In this document: one piece after another, positions 1-6,805 of the stretch
How the letters are laid out: the number at the start of each line of letters is the position of its first letter
Numbering within the stretch: position 1 is the stretch's first letter
Assembly: GCA_937910255.1 (NCBI GenBank)
Contig: CALEOQ010000340.1
Coordinates: 1 to 16,896 of the forward strand
DNA length: 16,896 nucleotides
Reading direction: 5' to 3'
Source of the DNA: an uncultured Caulobacteraceae bacterium
GTDB taxonomy: Bacteria; Pseudomonadota; Alphaproteobacteria; Caulobacterales; Caulobacteraceae
Made by a program: the position numbers and the translations under genes
The notes under the pieces: generated by a model
The model's database searches: none
What the model was told of the DNA's origin: nothing
What the model saw: the letters and a program-made list of their open reading frames with translations, nothing else

Positions 1-95
1 GGAGTGTGGGTGTGCGTTGTGTTCTTTTGTTGGAGGATGAGCCGACAAACGGGTGTACGACGTGACTGGATTTCAGACGTGTGCTCTCCCGAGCT
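1..95. other. Left-end sequencing adapter (not genomic)
   Basis: Bases 62-95 match the reverse complement of the TruSeq read-1 3' adapter with 3 mismatches in 34 (for example GTGACTGGATTTCAGACGTG, where the canonical form has GGAGTT). The six bases 56-61, TACGAC, are the exact reverse complement of the index GTCGTA found at the right end. Bases 32-55 agree with the P7 flow-cell sequence at about 13 of 24 positions, as expected from a low-quality read tail, and 1-31 is T/G-rich noise. Any reading frame that starts here, including one that runs into the gene fragment ending at 246, has an artificial N-terminus. Confidence 0.96.
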
Positions 96-96
96 G

Positions 97-246
97 GTCG
101 AGGGCGGCCTTCCGGCCGGTCGGACCGAGTTCCGCGCCTACGCCACCGTCCTGGCCGAAGCGCCCCTGGAGCCCGGCTCACGGGTGGCGTTCAAGTATCA
201 GGCCGCCGAGCCCATGCCGGTGCTGACGGAACTCTCTGCACGCTAA
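97..246 (+). CDS. C-terminal fragment of an unidentified protein (5' truncated by contig end)
   Basis: An open frame of 49 codons runs from the adapter junction to a TAA stop at 244-246. The upstream part of the gene is missing from the contig. The visible peptide ends PMPVLTELSAR and includes the stretch GSRVAFKYQA. I do not recognise the family and see no motif, signal or membrane segment in so short a piece. Codon use (third-position G/C) is like that of the neighbouring genes, which supports real coding. The gene could be longer than anything visible here. The following 87 nt, up to the oxidoreductase start, hold only a ribosome-binding site and a short CCGGC/GCCGG inverted repeat (308-312/322-326) that overlaps it. 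Confidence 0.5.
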   Translation, partial: VEGGLPAGRTEFRAYATVLAEAPLEPGSRVAFKYQAAEPMPVLTELSAR

Positions 247-333
247 GCCTGGATCCCCGGCGCGCCGCCGCGGCTGTGGCGTCCGCCTTGCGGATCATGG
301 TAGGCGGCCGGCTATGCAAAGGCCGGAGTTGAT

Positions 334-1263
334 ATGAGCGAGACCCTGCGAGGCGGCGTCATTGGCGCCGGCGTCTTCGGGACCTATCACGCCCGGCAAT
401 ATGCCCGTCTGCCTGGCGTCGCCCTGGCGGCCGTGCTCGACCCCCATCCGGAGCGCGGCGCCGCCCTGGCCATGCCCCTGGGCGGCCGCGCCTTCACCGA
501 GCTGGACGCCTTTCTCGAGGCTGTCGACGTGGTGACGGTGGCCTCGCCCGCCCCCTGGCACACCGAACAGGCCCTGGCGGCGATCAAGGCCGGCAAGTCC
601 GTCTATGTGGAAAAGCCCATCGGCGTCGATGTCGCCCAGGCCGAGGCCCTGGCCGCCGAGGCCGCCCGCCGCAATCTGGTGGTCGCCTGCGGTCACCAGG
701 AGCGGGTGCTGTTCCAGGTGATGGGTCTGTTCGACATCCCGGCCCAGCCCCTGCGGCTGGAGGCCGTGCGGCATGGCACGCCCTCGGAACGGAGCCTGGA
801 CGTCTCGGTGGTGCTGGACCTGATGATCCACGACCTGGATCTGGCGCTGGCGCTCTCCAGGGCCGCGCCAGTGACCGCCGAAGGCGAGGGGGCGACCCTG
901 CGCAGCGAATCCTGGGACGTCGCCCGCAGCGAGGTCACCTTCGATGACGGCTTCACGGCGCTCTTCGATGTCTCCCGGGTGGCGGAGGCCCGCAAGCGGA
1001 CCATGAAGCTGGTCTATCCCTCCGGCGAACTGGAGATCGACTTCCTGACCCGGGAATTCCGCAACACCACCGGCTTTGCGCTGAACCCCGACTTCGCCGA
1101 GACGCCGGCGGCCAAGGACACCCTGGGCGCCAGCATCGAGGCCTTCCTCGCCGCCGTCCGGGGCGAGGCGCCCCGCCCCGTGGTGACGGCCGACGAGGCC
1201 ATCCGCGCGCTCGATCTGGCCCTGGCGGTCGAGCAGGGGCTGGCCGACACCGGCGGGAAATAG
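334..1263 (+). CDS. Gfo/Idh/MocA family NAD(P)-dependent oxidoreductase
   Basis: A 309-residue cytoplasmic dehydrogenase of the Gfo/Idh/MocA family, whose members oxidise or reduce sugars, inositols and related hydroxy compounds with a nicotinamide cofactor. The N-terminal Rossmann domain opens with GAGVFG at residues 11-16, the dinucleotide-binding glycine motif. The family motif EKP is at 93-95, with K94 the expected catalytic lysine. The D-x-x-x-H signature is DLMIH at 162-166, where H166 is the usual catalytic histidine. Length fits the short end of the family. GGAG at 325-328, five bases before the ATG, supports the start. The true substrate cannot be told from the sequence, and no sugar transporter or kinase lies next to it. 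The gene ends 58 bp before the glutathione peroxidase gene and may be co-transcribed with it. Confidence 0.9.
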   Translation: MSETLRGGVIGAGVFGTYHARQYARLPGVALAAVLDPHPERGAALAMPLGGRAFTELDAFLEAVDVVTVASPAPWHTEQALAAIKAGKSVYVEKPIGVDVAQAEALAAEAARRNLVVACGHQERVLFQVMGLFDIPAQPLRLEAVRHGTPSERSLDVSVVLDLMIHDLDLALALSRAAPVTAEGEGATLRSESWDVARSEVTFDDGFTALFDVSRVAEARKRTMKLVYPSGELEIDFLTREFRNTTGFALNPDFAETPAAKDTLGASIEAFLAAVRGEAPRPVVTADEAIRALDLALAVEQGLADTGGK

Positions 1264-1321
1264 CCAGGGCGCGCGGCGGTGATGCGCTAGACTGGCGGCC
1301 TGGATTTGCAGGAGAGCCCAA

Positions 1322-1798
1322 ATGGCCGACGCCTACGATTTCTCGTTCCACGCCATCGACGGGGGCGAGCTGCCCCTAACCACGTTCAAGGACAAGGTGG
1401 TGCTGGTGGTCAACACCGCCTCCAAGTGCGGCCTGACGCCACAATATGAGGGGCTGGAAAAGCTCTATGGCGACTATCGCGACAAGGGGCTGGTGGTGCT
1501 GGGGGTGCCCTCCAACCAGTTCGCCGGCCAGGAGCCGGGGACCGAGAGCGAGATCGCCGCGTTCTGCGCCACCACGTTTGGCGTGGACTTCCCCCTGACG
1601 GCCAAGACCGACGTGAAGGGCGAAACCGCCCACCCCTTCTATCAATGGGCCAAGGCCGAGCTGGGCGAGTCGGCTGACCCGGCCTGGAACTTCCACAAGA
1701 TTCTGGTGGGCAAGGACGGCCGCCTGATCCGCGCCTTCGGGCCGCGGACCGAGCCCATGGATCCTGAGGTTGTCGGCGCCGTCGAAGCCGCCCTCTAG
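1322..1798 (+). CDS. Glutathione peroxidase family thiol peroxidase
   Basis: A 158-residue thioredoxin-fold peroxidase that reduces hydrogen peroxide and organic hydroperoxides in the cytoplasm. The catalytic tetrad of the family is visible: C36 in NTASKCG (cysteine in place of selenocysteine), Q70 in FAGQEPG, and W122-N123 in PAWNF. C82 in AAFCATTFGV sits where non-animal, thioredoxin-dependent members carry the resolving cysteine, so thioredoxin rather than glutathione may be the real reductant (inference from family knowledge). No signal peptide is seen. AGGAGA at 1310-1315 supports the ATG at 1322. A perfect hairpin follows the stop codon by a few bases, so transcription probably ends there. 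Confidence 0.95.
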   Translation: MADAYDFSFHAIDGGELPLTTFKDKVVLVVNTASKCGLTPQYEGLEKLYGDYRDKGLVVLGVPSNQFAGQEPGTESEIAAFCATTFGVDFPLTAKTDVKGETAHPFYQWAKAELGESADPAWNFHKILVGKDGRLIRAFGPRTEPMDPEVVGAVEAAL

Positions 1799-1804
1799 AC
1801 AGGT

Positions 1805-1828
1805 CGGGGACAGGTTCGCCTGTCCCCG
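1805..1828 (+). terminator. Perfect 10-bp hairpin with TTCG tetraloop after the peroxidase gene
   Basis: CGGGGACAGG (1805-1814), loop TTCG (1815-1818), CCTGTCCCCG (1819-1828): ten uninterrupted base pairs closed by the very stable UUCG tetraloop, six bases after the peroxidase stop codon. This is the expected place for an intrinsic terminator. The following tract (TTAGCTCGA) is poor in T, so it may instead act as an RNA-stabilising 3' end or need Rho. Confidence 0.6.
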
Positions 1829-1854
1829 TTAGCTCGACTCCAGAAAACTTCATC

Positions 1855-1927
1855 GCCCCGTCGCGGGGCTGTCATTCCCCGGGTCCAGAGCGGCGCCGTC
1901 GAGAAAGCTCGACCTGGAATCGGGGAT
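1855..1927. repeat. Cluster of inverted repeats upstream of the TonB-dependent receptor
   Basis: Three nested or adjacent inverted repeats fill the space between the terminator hairpin and the receptor start: GCCCCG-TCG-CGGGGC (1855-1869); GTCGAG-AAAG-CTCGAC (1898-1913); and a long imperfect pairing of CCCCGGGTCCAGAGC (1877-1891) with the complement of GACCTGGAATCGGGG (1911-1925). The outer pairing looks like the dispersed intergenic 'CCCCGGGTC...' hairpins common in alphaproteobacteria. The 3' arm overlaps the only ribosome-binding-like sequence of the receptor (GGGGA, 1922-1926), so folding could mask translation initiation. That role is inference. Confidence 0.4.
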
Positions 1928-1932
1928 AAACA

Positions 1933-4329
1933 ATGCATCATCTGGGTCTCAAACGCAGACTGTACGCGACTGTCGCGATCACCATGGCAATCGGCGCCCT
2001 GGGCGGCCAGGCCCGGGCTGACGACGCCGCCACCGTCGACGAGGTCATCGTCACCGGCACCCGCGAGGTCGGCCGCACCCAATTCACCACGCTCGCGCCC
2101 GTCGACGTGCTGTCGGAAAAGACCATCCAGGCCTCGGCCACCGCCCAGCTCGGCGAGAACCTGGCCCAGCAGATCCCCTCCTTCATCGTCCAGCGCCTAC
2201 CGACCTCCGATGGCCTGCAGTTCGTGCGCCCGGCCACCCTGCGCAATCTTTCGCCCGACCAGACCCTGGTGCTGGTCAACGGCAAGCGCTTCCACCGCTC
2301 GGCCTTCCTGGGCTCCCGCGGCGCCCAGGCGGCCGACCTGGCCCAGATCCCGTCCTTCGCCGTGAAGCGGATCGAGGTCCTGCGGGACGGCGCCTCGGCC
2401 CAGTACGGTTCCGACGCCATCGCCGGCGTGATCAACGTCATCCTCAATGACGCGCCCGGCGTGCGCGCCTTCGCCCAGGCCGGCCAGTACGCCGAAGGCG
2501 ATGGTGAGACCTACCGCGCCGGCGTGCGGGCGGGCATGGAGCTGGGCCAGGACGGCCATCTGGCCCTGACCGCCGAATGGTCCGACGCCAAGGCCACCTC
2601 GCGCTCGCGCCAGCGCCAGGACGCCATCGACTTCCAGGCGGCCAATCCGGGCCTGACCCTGCCCGACCCCGTCCAGCGCTGGGGCAATCCCGACCTGGAG
2701 ACCCAGAGCCTGGCCCTGGACGGCGCCGTCCCGCTCGCTGATCTCGGCGAGCTCTACGGCTTTGCGACCTTCACCCGCACCGAGGGCGTGAACGACATCA
2801 ACTGGCGCAACCCGGCCACCAATCCGGGCATTTACGGCCGCTCCAGCGCCTTTCCGGGCTTTGATCTGAAGACCATCTATCCGGCTGGCTTCACCCCCGT
2901 CGAAGGGGTCGAAGGCGAGGACTATCAGACCGTGCTGGGTCTGCGTCAGGACGGCGGGATCATCAGCTGGGACATCAGCGCCTCCTATGGCCGCAACACC
3001 AGCGCCTTCTTCCTCGACAACACGATCAACGCTTCCCTCGGCCCCAACAGCCCCACCAGCTTCGACCTGGGCGACCTGGTGCAGGAGGAGTTCAACCTCA
3101 ACGCCGACGGGGTCTATCGCCTGGACCTGGGCGCCCTGGCCGAGCCGGTGAACGTCGCCTTCGGCGCCGAGCGACGGGTCGAGACCTACGCCATCAAGGC
3201 CGGCGATCCCGCCTCCTATGCCGTGGGACCTGGCGCGGCCACCGGCCTGGCGCCGGGCTCCAACGGCTTCCCGGGCTTCAGCGACATCCAGGCCGGGGAA
3301 TGGGAGCAGGAGAGCTACGCCGCCTATGTGGACGTGGAGGCTCAGCTCACCGAGCAATGGAGCCTGGGCGGCGCCCTGCGCTATGAGGATTTCTCGGAAT
3401 TCGGCGACACGGTGAACGGCAAGCTCGCCAGCCGCTTCGCCCTGACCGACAACCTGGCCCTGCGTGGATCCTGGTCCACGGGCTTCCGCGCCCCGACGCC
3501 GGGGCAGCTCAACTCGACGAGCACCTCGCAGGGGCTCGACACCGTCACCTTGCAGCTGTTCACCTCGGGTCGTCTGTCGCCGACCAATCCGGTGGCTGTC
3601 TTCCTGGGCGCCGAACCGCTGTCGCCCGAAGAGTCCGACACCCTGGCGGCGGGCCTGACCTGGCGCACCGACTATGGCTTCTCCGGTTCGATCGACGCCT
3701 ATCAGATCGACGTCTCCGACCGCTTCTCCAGCTCGGCCTCGGTGACCGTGACGCCGGCCATCCGCGCCCAGCTGGTGGCCGCCGGCGTCCCCGGCGCCTC
3801 GGCCTTCACCCGGGTCAACTGGTTCACCAACGACTTCGACACCCGCACCCGCGGCGTCGATGTGGTCGGCGCCTATGATCGCGACCTGGGGCCGGGCCGC
3901 CTGAACCTGACCGGCGCCTACAACTACAATGAGACTGAGGTGACCGACGGCGCCATCGCCACCAACGCCACCCAGAAGCGCCAGTTCGAAGAGCGGACGC
4001 CGCAGCACAACGCCACCGCCTCGGCGACCTACGGGGTCGGCGCCTTCGAGGTGACCGGCCGGGCGCGCTATTACGGGTCGTGGACGGACTCCACCGGCAA
4101 CTCCACCGGCGACATCTTCCAGACCTTCGGGGCGGTGACCTTCATCGATCTTGCGGTGAGCTACAGCCCGACCGAGCGGATCTCGATCCGGGTGGGGGCG
4201 GAGAACATCTTCGACACCTATCCCGACGAGGCGGTGTTCCAGGCCAGCCGCGGGCTCATCTACTCGCGCAACTCGCCCTACGACACCAATGGGGCGATGT
4301 ACTACCTGCGCCTCGACACCACCTTCTAG
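1933..4329 (+). CDS. TonB-dependent outer-membrane receptor
   Basis: A 798-residue outer-membrane active transporter that binds a scarce ligand at the cell surface and imports it using TonB/ExbBD energy. Residues 1-29 form a Sec signal peptide (KRR, hydrophobic core, cut after QARA). A TonB box-like DEVIVTGTR follows at 36-44. The plug domain (roughly 50-165) contains LVLVNGKRFHRSA and EVLRDGASAQYGSDAIAG from residue 148, a hallmark of the family. The rest is beta-barrel, with alternating aromatic/polar strands, ending in YYLRLDTTF with the terminal phenylalanine needed for barrel assembly. The length is normal. The ligand is unknown: no ferric-siderophore or vitamin B12 signature is diagnostic. 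The gene lies 14 nt upstream of the Tat-exported PLP enzyme gene, which suggests a shared transcript and related substrate. The ATG is chosen because it gives an intact signal peptide; its ribosome-binding site is weak. Confidence 0.95.
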   Translation: MHHLGLKRRLYATVAITMAIGALGGQARADDAATVDEVIVTGTREVGRTQFTTLAPVDVLSEKTIQASATAQLGENLAQQIPSFIVQRLPTSDGLQFVRPATLRNLSPDQTLVLVNGKRFHRSAFLGSRGAQAADLAQIPSFAVKRIEVLRDGASAQYGSDAIAGVINVILNDAPGVRAFAQAGQYAEGDGETYRAGVRAGMELGQDGHLALTAEWSDAKATSRSRQRQDAIDFQAANPGLTLPDPVQRWGNPDLETQSLALDGAVPLADLGELYGFATFTRTEGVNDINWRNPATNPGIYGRSSAFPGFDLKTIYPAGFTPVEGVEGEDYQTVLGLRQDGGIISWDISASYGRNTSAFFLDNTINASLGPNSPTSFDLGDLVQEEFNLNADGVYRLDLGALAEPVNVAFGAERRVETYAIKAGDPASYAVGPGAATGLAPGSNGFPGFSDIQAGEWEQESYAAYVDVEAQLTEQWSLGGALRYEDFSEFGDTVNGKLASRFALTDNLALRGSWSTGFRAPTPGQLNSTSTSQGLDTVTLQLFTSGRLSPTNPVAVFLGAEPLSPEESDTLAAGLTWRTDYGFSGSIDAYQIDVSDRFSSSASVTVTPAIRAQLVAAGVPGASAFTRVNWFTNDFDTRTRGVDVVGAYDRDLGPGRLNLTGAYNYNETEVTDGAIATNATQKRQFEERTPQHNATASATYGVGAFEVTGRARYYGSWTDSTGNSTGDIFQTFGAVTFIDLAVSYSPTERISIRVGAENIFDTYPDEAVFQASRGLIYSRNSPYDTNGAMYYLRLDTTF

Positions 4330-4343
4330 AAGGACGCTTGGCC

Positions 4344-5615
4344 ATGACGAACCTCACCCGCCGCGGCGTCGTCGCCGCCGGTCTGGCCCTGGGCGCAGGG
4401 TCGGGAATGGCGGCGGCCCAGCCCGCTGCGGGGGGGATCGCCCTGGCTGCCGATGAGACGTACTGGGCGCAGATCGCCGCCCAGTACGATCTCACCTCCG
4501 AAGTCATCCAGCTGGAGAACGGCAACTGGGGGATCATGGCCCGGCCGGTGCTGGCGGCCTATGAGCGCCACCAGGCGATGGTCAACCGCCGGAACTCCTA
4601 CTATTCGCGCCGGGAATATGGCGACGACCTGGCCCGCATCCGGGCGCGGGTGGCCGCCAATCTGGGGGGCGCGCCCGAGGAGATCGCCTTCACCCGCGGC
4701 GCCACAGAGGCCCTGCAGGCCTTGATCGGCGGCTACAACCGGCTGAAGCCCGGCGACCAGGTGCTGATCGCCGACCTCGACTACGACTCCATGCAGAGCG
4801 CCATGGCCTGGTTGCGCGATCGCCGGGGCGCCGAGCTGGTCCGCGTCGCCCTGCCTGAGCCCGCCACCCGCCAGGGCCTGATCGACGCCTACGCCGGAGC
4901 CCTGGACACCCATCCCAAGGTGCGGCTGATGCTGCTGACCCAGGTCAGCCATCGCAATGGCCTGCACCTGCCGGTCGCCGAGATCACCGCCCTGGCGCGG
5001 GCGCGCGGGGTCGATGTGATCCTCGACTCCGCCCATGCCTGGGGTCAGGTGCCGACGACCCTGCCGGAGCTCGGCGCCGATTTCGTCGGCCTGAACGGCC
5101 ACAAGTGGATCGGCGCGCCGATCGGCGTGGGCGTGCTCTACATCGCCAAGGCGCGCATCCCCGACATCGACCCCTTCATGGGGATAGACGATCACCGCCC
5201 CGGGGATGTGGGCCTGCGGGTGCATACCGGCACCTCCAACATGGCCGCCTACCTGGCCCTGGAGGACGCGCTGAATTTCCACGAGGCCATTGGCGCGCCG
5301 GCCAAGGCCGCGAGGCTGACCTATCTGCGTCGCCGCTGGACCGAACCCCTGCGCGACGTGCGGGGCGTGCAGGTCCTGACGCCGGAGGATGACCGGCTCG
5401 GTTCGGCCCTTGGGGCCTTCCGCCTGACGGGGCGGACGACGCCGGCGGAGAATACCGAGCTGGCCAGGATTCTGCTGGAGCGCTTCGGCATCTTCACGGT
5501 CGCCCGCCATGGCCTGGCCAGCGGCTCCTGCGTGCGGGCCACGGTCAGCCTGTTCACGCGCCCCGCCGAGGTCGACCGGCTTGCACAGGCGCTGGAGGTC
5601 CTCAGCCGGGCCTGA
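4344..5615 (+). CDS. Tat-exported PLP-dependent enzyme, aminotransferase class V / isopenicillin N epimerase-like (PvdN-like arrangement)
   Basis: A 423-residue fold-type I PLP enzyme predicted to act in the periplasm. The first 25 residues form a twin-arginine signal: TRRGVV with R6-R7, an alanine/glycine-rich core, and a likely cut after MAAA. The core has the class V layout: TRGATEAL (phosphate binding), ILDSAHAWGQ with D228 (pyridine nitrogen) and H231, and NGHKW with K254 as the Schiff-base lysine. Members include cysteine desulfurases, isopenicillin N epimerase and the periplasmic PvdN, which modifies a glutamate side chain of the siderophore pyoverdine. Tat export fits enzymes that fold around PLP in the cytoplasm before transport. 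The ATG at 4344 is preferred because AAGGA (4330-4334) precedes it and the Tat signal starts there; upstream in-frame codons lie inside the receptor gene. The exact reaction (epimerisation, transamination, lyase) cannot be read from sequence. The next gene downstream is an amino-acid racemase. Confidence 0.88.
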   Translation: MTNLTRRGVVAAGLALGAGSGMAAAQPAAGGIALAADETYWAQIAAQYDLTSEVIQLENGNWGIMARPVLAAYERHQAMVNRRNSYYSRREYGDDLARIRARVAANLGGAPEEIAFTRGATEALQALIGGYNRLKPGDQVLIADLDYDSMQSAMAWLRDRRGAELVRVALPEPATRQGLIDAYAGALDTHPKVRLMLLTQVSHRNGLHLPVAEITALARARGVDVILDSAHAWGQVPTTLPELGADFVGLNGHKWIGAPIGVGVLYIAKARIPDIDPFMGIDDHRPGDVGLRVHTGTSNMAAYLALEDALNFHEAIGAPAKAARLTYLRRRWTEPLRDVRGVQVLTPEDDRLGSALGAFRLTGRTTPAENTELARILLERFGIFTVARHGLASGSCVRATVSLFTRPAEVDRLAQALEVLSRA

Positions 5616-5702
5616 CGAGGGCGCCGCCGCCCTTGGCGACTCCCCTCGTGAGGGTCTAGGGAAGGCGCCTTCGCCACCTGGGCTTGAGGGGCTTTCGAAA
5701 CC
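5616..5702. repeat. Palindrome-rich spacer between the PLP enzyme and racemase genes
   Basis: This 87-nt spacer holds a perfect 12-base palindrome, GAAGGCGCCTTC (5661-5672). It also holds a CCCTC-GT-GAGGG hairpin (about 5644-5655) and a further CTTGAGGGG near the racemase start. The words resemble fragments of the dispersed 'CCCTC...GAGGG' intergenic elements frequent in Caulobacter-like genomes. It could fold in the mRNA between the two coding regions. GAGGGG (5686-5691) is the probable ribosome-binding site of the racemase gene. Confidence 0.3.
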
Positions 5703-6401
5703 ATGCGTCGTCTGGGCCTGATCGGCGGCATGAGCGCCGAAAGCACCACCACCTATTACCAGCTCCTCAACCAGGGGGTCCGCGCCCGTCTGGGCGGGCT
5801 TCACTCTGCCGAGCTGCTGCTCTGGTCGGTGGACTTCGCCCCCATCGCCCAGTTGCAGGCGGCCGGCGACTGGGCGACGGCGGGCGCCCGTCTGGCGCAG
5901 GCGGCCCATGTGCTCGAGCGGGCCGGCGCCGAGGCGATCCTGATCTGCGCCAACACCATGCACCTGGTCGCCGACAATGTGGCCGCGGCCGTCTCCGTGC
6001 CGCTGATCCATATCGGCGACGCCACGGCCCAGGCGCTGGTGGATCAGGACCTGAAGCGGCCCCTGCTTCTGGCCACGCGCTTCACCATGGAAGAAGCCTT
6101 CTACCGCGATCGCCTGGAGAGCTACGGTCTGCAGCCCATGATCCCCGGCGAGGGAGCGCGGGAGCGGCTGCACGCCATCATCTATGACGAGCTCTGCCAG
6201 GGGGTGATCGATATGGGCTCCCGCACCGCGGTCATGGCGATCATCGAACGTGGCCGCGCCGAGGGCGCCGACAGCGTGATCTTCGGCTGCACCGAGCTTG
6301 GCCTGCTGCTGGAGGCCGATGGCGTGGGTTTGCCGGTGGTCGATTCGGCCCTGGCCCACGTGAACGCGGCCCTGGACTTCGCCCTGGCCAAGCCCGCCTG
6401 A
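5703..6401 (+). CDS. Aspartate/glutamate racemase family, YgeA-type broad-specificity amino-acid racemase
   Basis: A 232-residue PLP-independent racemase that inverts the alpha-carbon of amino acids with two cysteines. Both are present: C82 in ICANTMH and C196 in FGCTELG. The opening IGGMSAESTTTYY and the block RLGGLHSAELLLWSVDF match the E. coli YgeA subfamily closely; that enzyme is reported to have broad substrate specificity. This is a different branch from MurI glutamate racemase, so a peptidoglycan housekeeping role is less likely. No signal peptide is present, so it works in the cytoplasm. It is the third gene of the receptor/Tat-PLP/racemase run, 87 nt after the PLP gene. It may convert amino acids brought in by that system, which is inference. 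Its TGA (6399-6401) abuts the stop codon of the convergent EF-hand gene with no gap. Confidence 0.9.
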   Translation: MRRLGLIGGMSAESTTTYYQLLNQGVRARLGGLHSAELLLWSVDFAPIAQLQAAGDWATAGARLAQAAHVLERAGAEAILICANTMHLVADNVAAAVSVPLIHIGDATAQALVDQDLKRPLLLATRFTMEEAFYRDRLESYGLQPMIPGEGARERLHAIIYDELCQGVIDMGSRTAVMAIIERGRAEGADSVIFGCTELGLLLEADGVGLPVVDSALAHVNAALDFALAKPA

Positions 6402-6743
6402 TCAATCGCGCCGTTTTCGGTGGGCCTCGGCGTTGATGTATTCCTCAAAGCCGCTGGCCTGCACCGCACGGTCTTCAAGCCTGGCGGGAGACGGCGCGCC
6501 GGCCGGCGGCTCGCCGAGGGTGATGGACGGACCGCCGGCGCTGGGCGGGGCGGCCACTGAAAAGGCGCTGGGCTGGTCCCAGGGGGCTGCGCCGCCCTTC
6601 TTGGCCGCATGGGCGGCGCGTTCGGCGTCGGTGACGACGCCGTCCCGGTCGGCGTCAGCAGGATGATGCAGGCGCAGGCCCTGGGCCTGGGCGCCGCCAG
6701 CGATCATCATGGCGGCGAAGCTCGCCAGGATCAGGTTCCGCAT
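6402..6743 (-). CDS. Small secreted protein with one EF-hand calcium-binding loop
   Basis: A 113-residue protein with a Sec signal peptide (MRNLILASFAAMMIAGGAQA, cut near residue 20). A canonical 12-residue EF-hand loop follows at 30-41: DADRDGVVTDAE, with D30, D32, D34, G35, V36 and E41 in place. The rest is proline/alanine/glycine-rich and probably unstructured, ending in a basic RKRRD tail. The start is the ATG at 6743, because GGAGG lies six bases upstream; a GTG four codons earlier has no such site. The family resembles the small periplasmic EF-hand proteins of Caulobacterales and sphingomonads, whose functions are mostly unknown; calcium sensing or buffering in the periplasm is the natural guess. 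It is the last gene of a five-gene minus-strand run, 62 nt after the NnrU gene. Confidence 0.8.
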   Translation of the reverse strand: MRNLILASFAAMMIAGGAQAQGLRLHHPADADRDGVVTDAERAAHAAKKGGAAPWDQPSAFSVAAPPSAGGPSITLGEPPAGAPSPARLEDRAVQASGFEEYINAEAHRKRRD

Positions 6744-6805
6744 TCTCGCCTCCACGCCAGGTCAGGCCAGTATTCTGGATCGCGACGGCGCAGGGTTCAA
6801 CCGCT

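Noticed and set aside
2197..4008. A 603-codon open frame on the minus strand inside the receptor gene
   Set aside because: The plus-strand frame has a signal peptide, plug motifs and a barrel end. The reverse frame is Gly/Ala/His/Gln-rich without motifs, a usual shadow in GC-rich coding DNA.
4080..4343. An earlier in-frame start for the PLP enzyme gene
   Set aside because: It lies within the receptor gene and would bury the Tat signal 88 residues into the protein. ATG 4344 has a ribosome-binding site.
4326..6359. A 677-codon open frame on the minus strand across the PLP enzyme and racemase genes
   Set aside because: It spans two genes with clear catalytic residues plus their spacer, and has no recognisable domain. 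It is a GC-bias artefact.
5703..6401. MurI glutamate racemase
   Set aside because: The IGGMSAES start and RLGGLHSAELLLWSVDF block are of the YgeA branch, not MurI.
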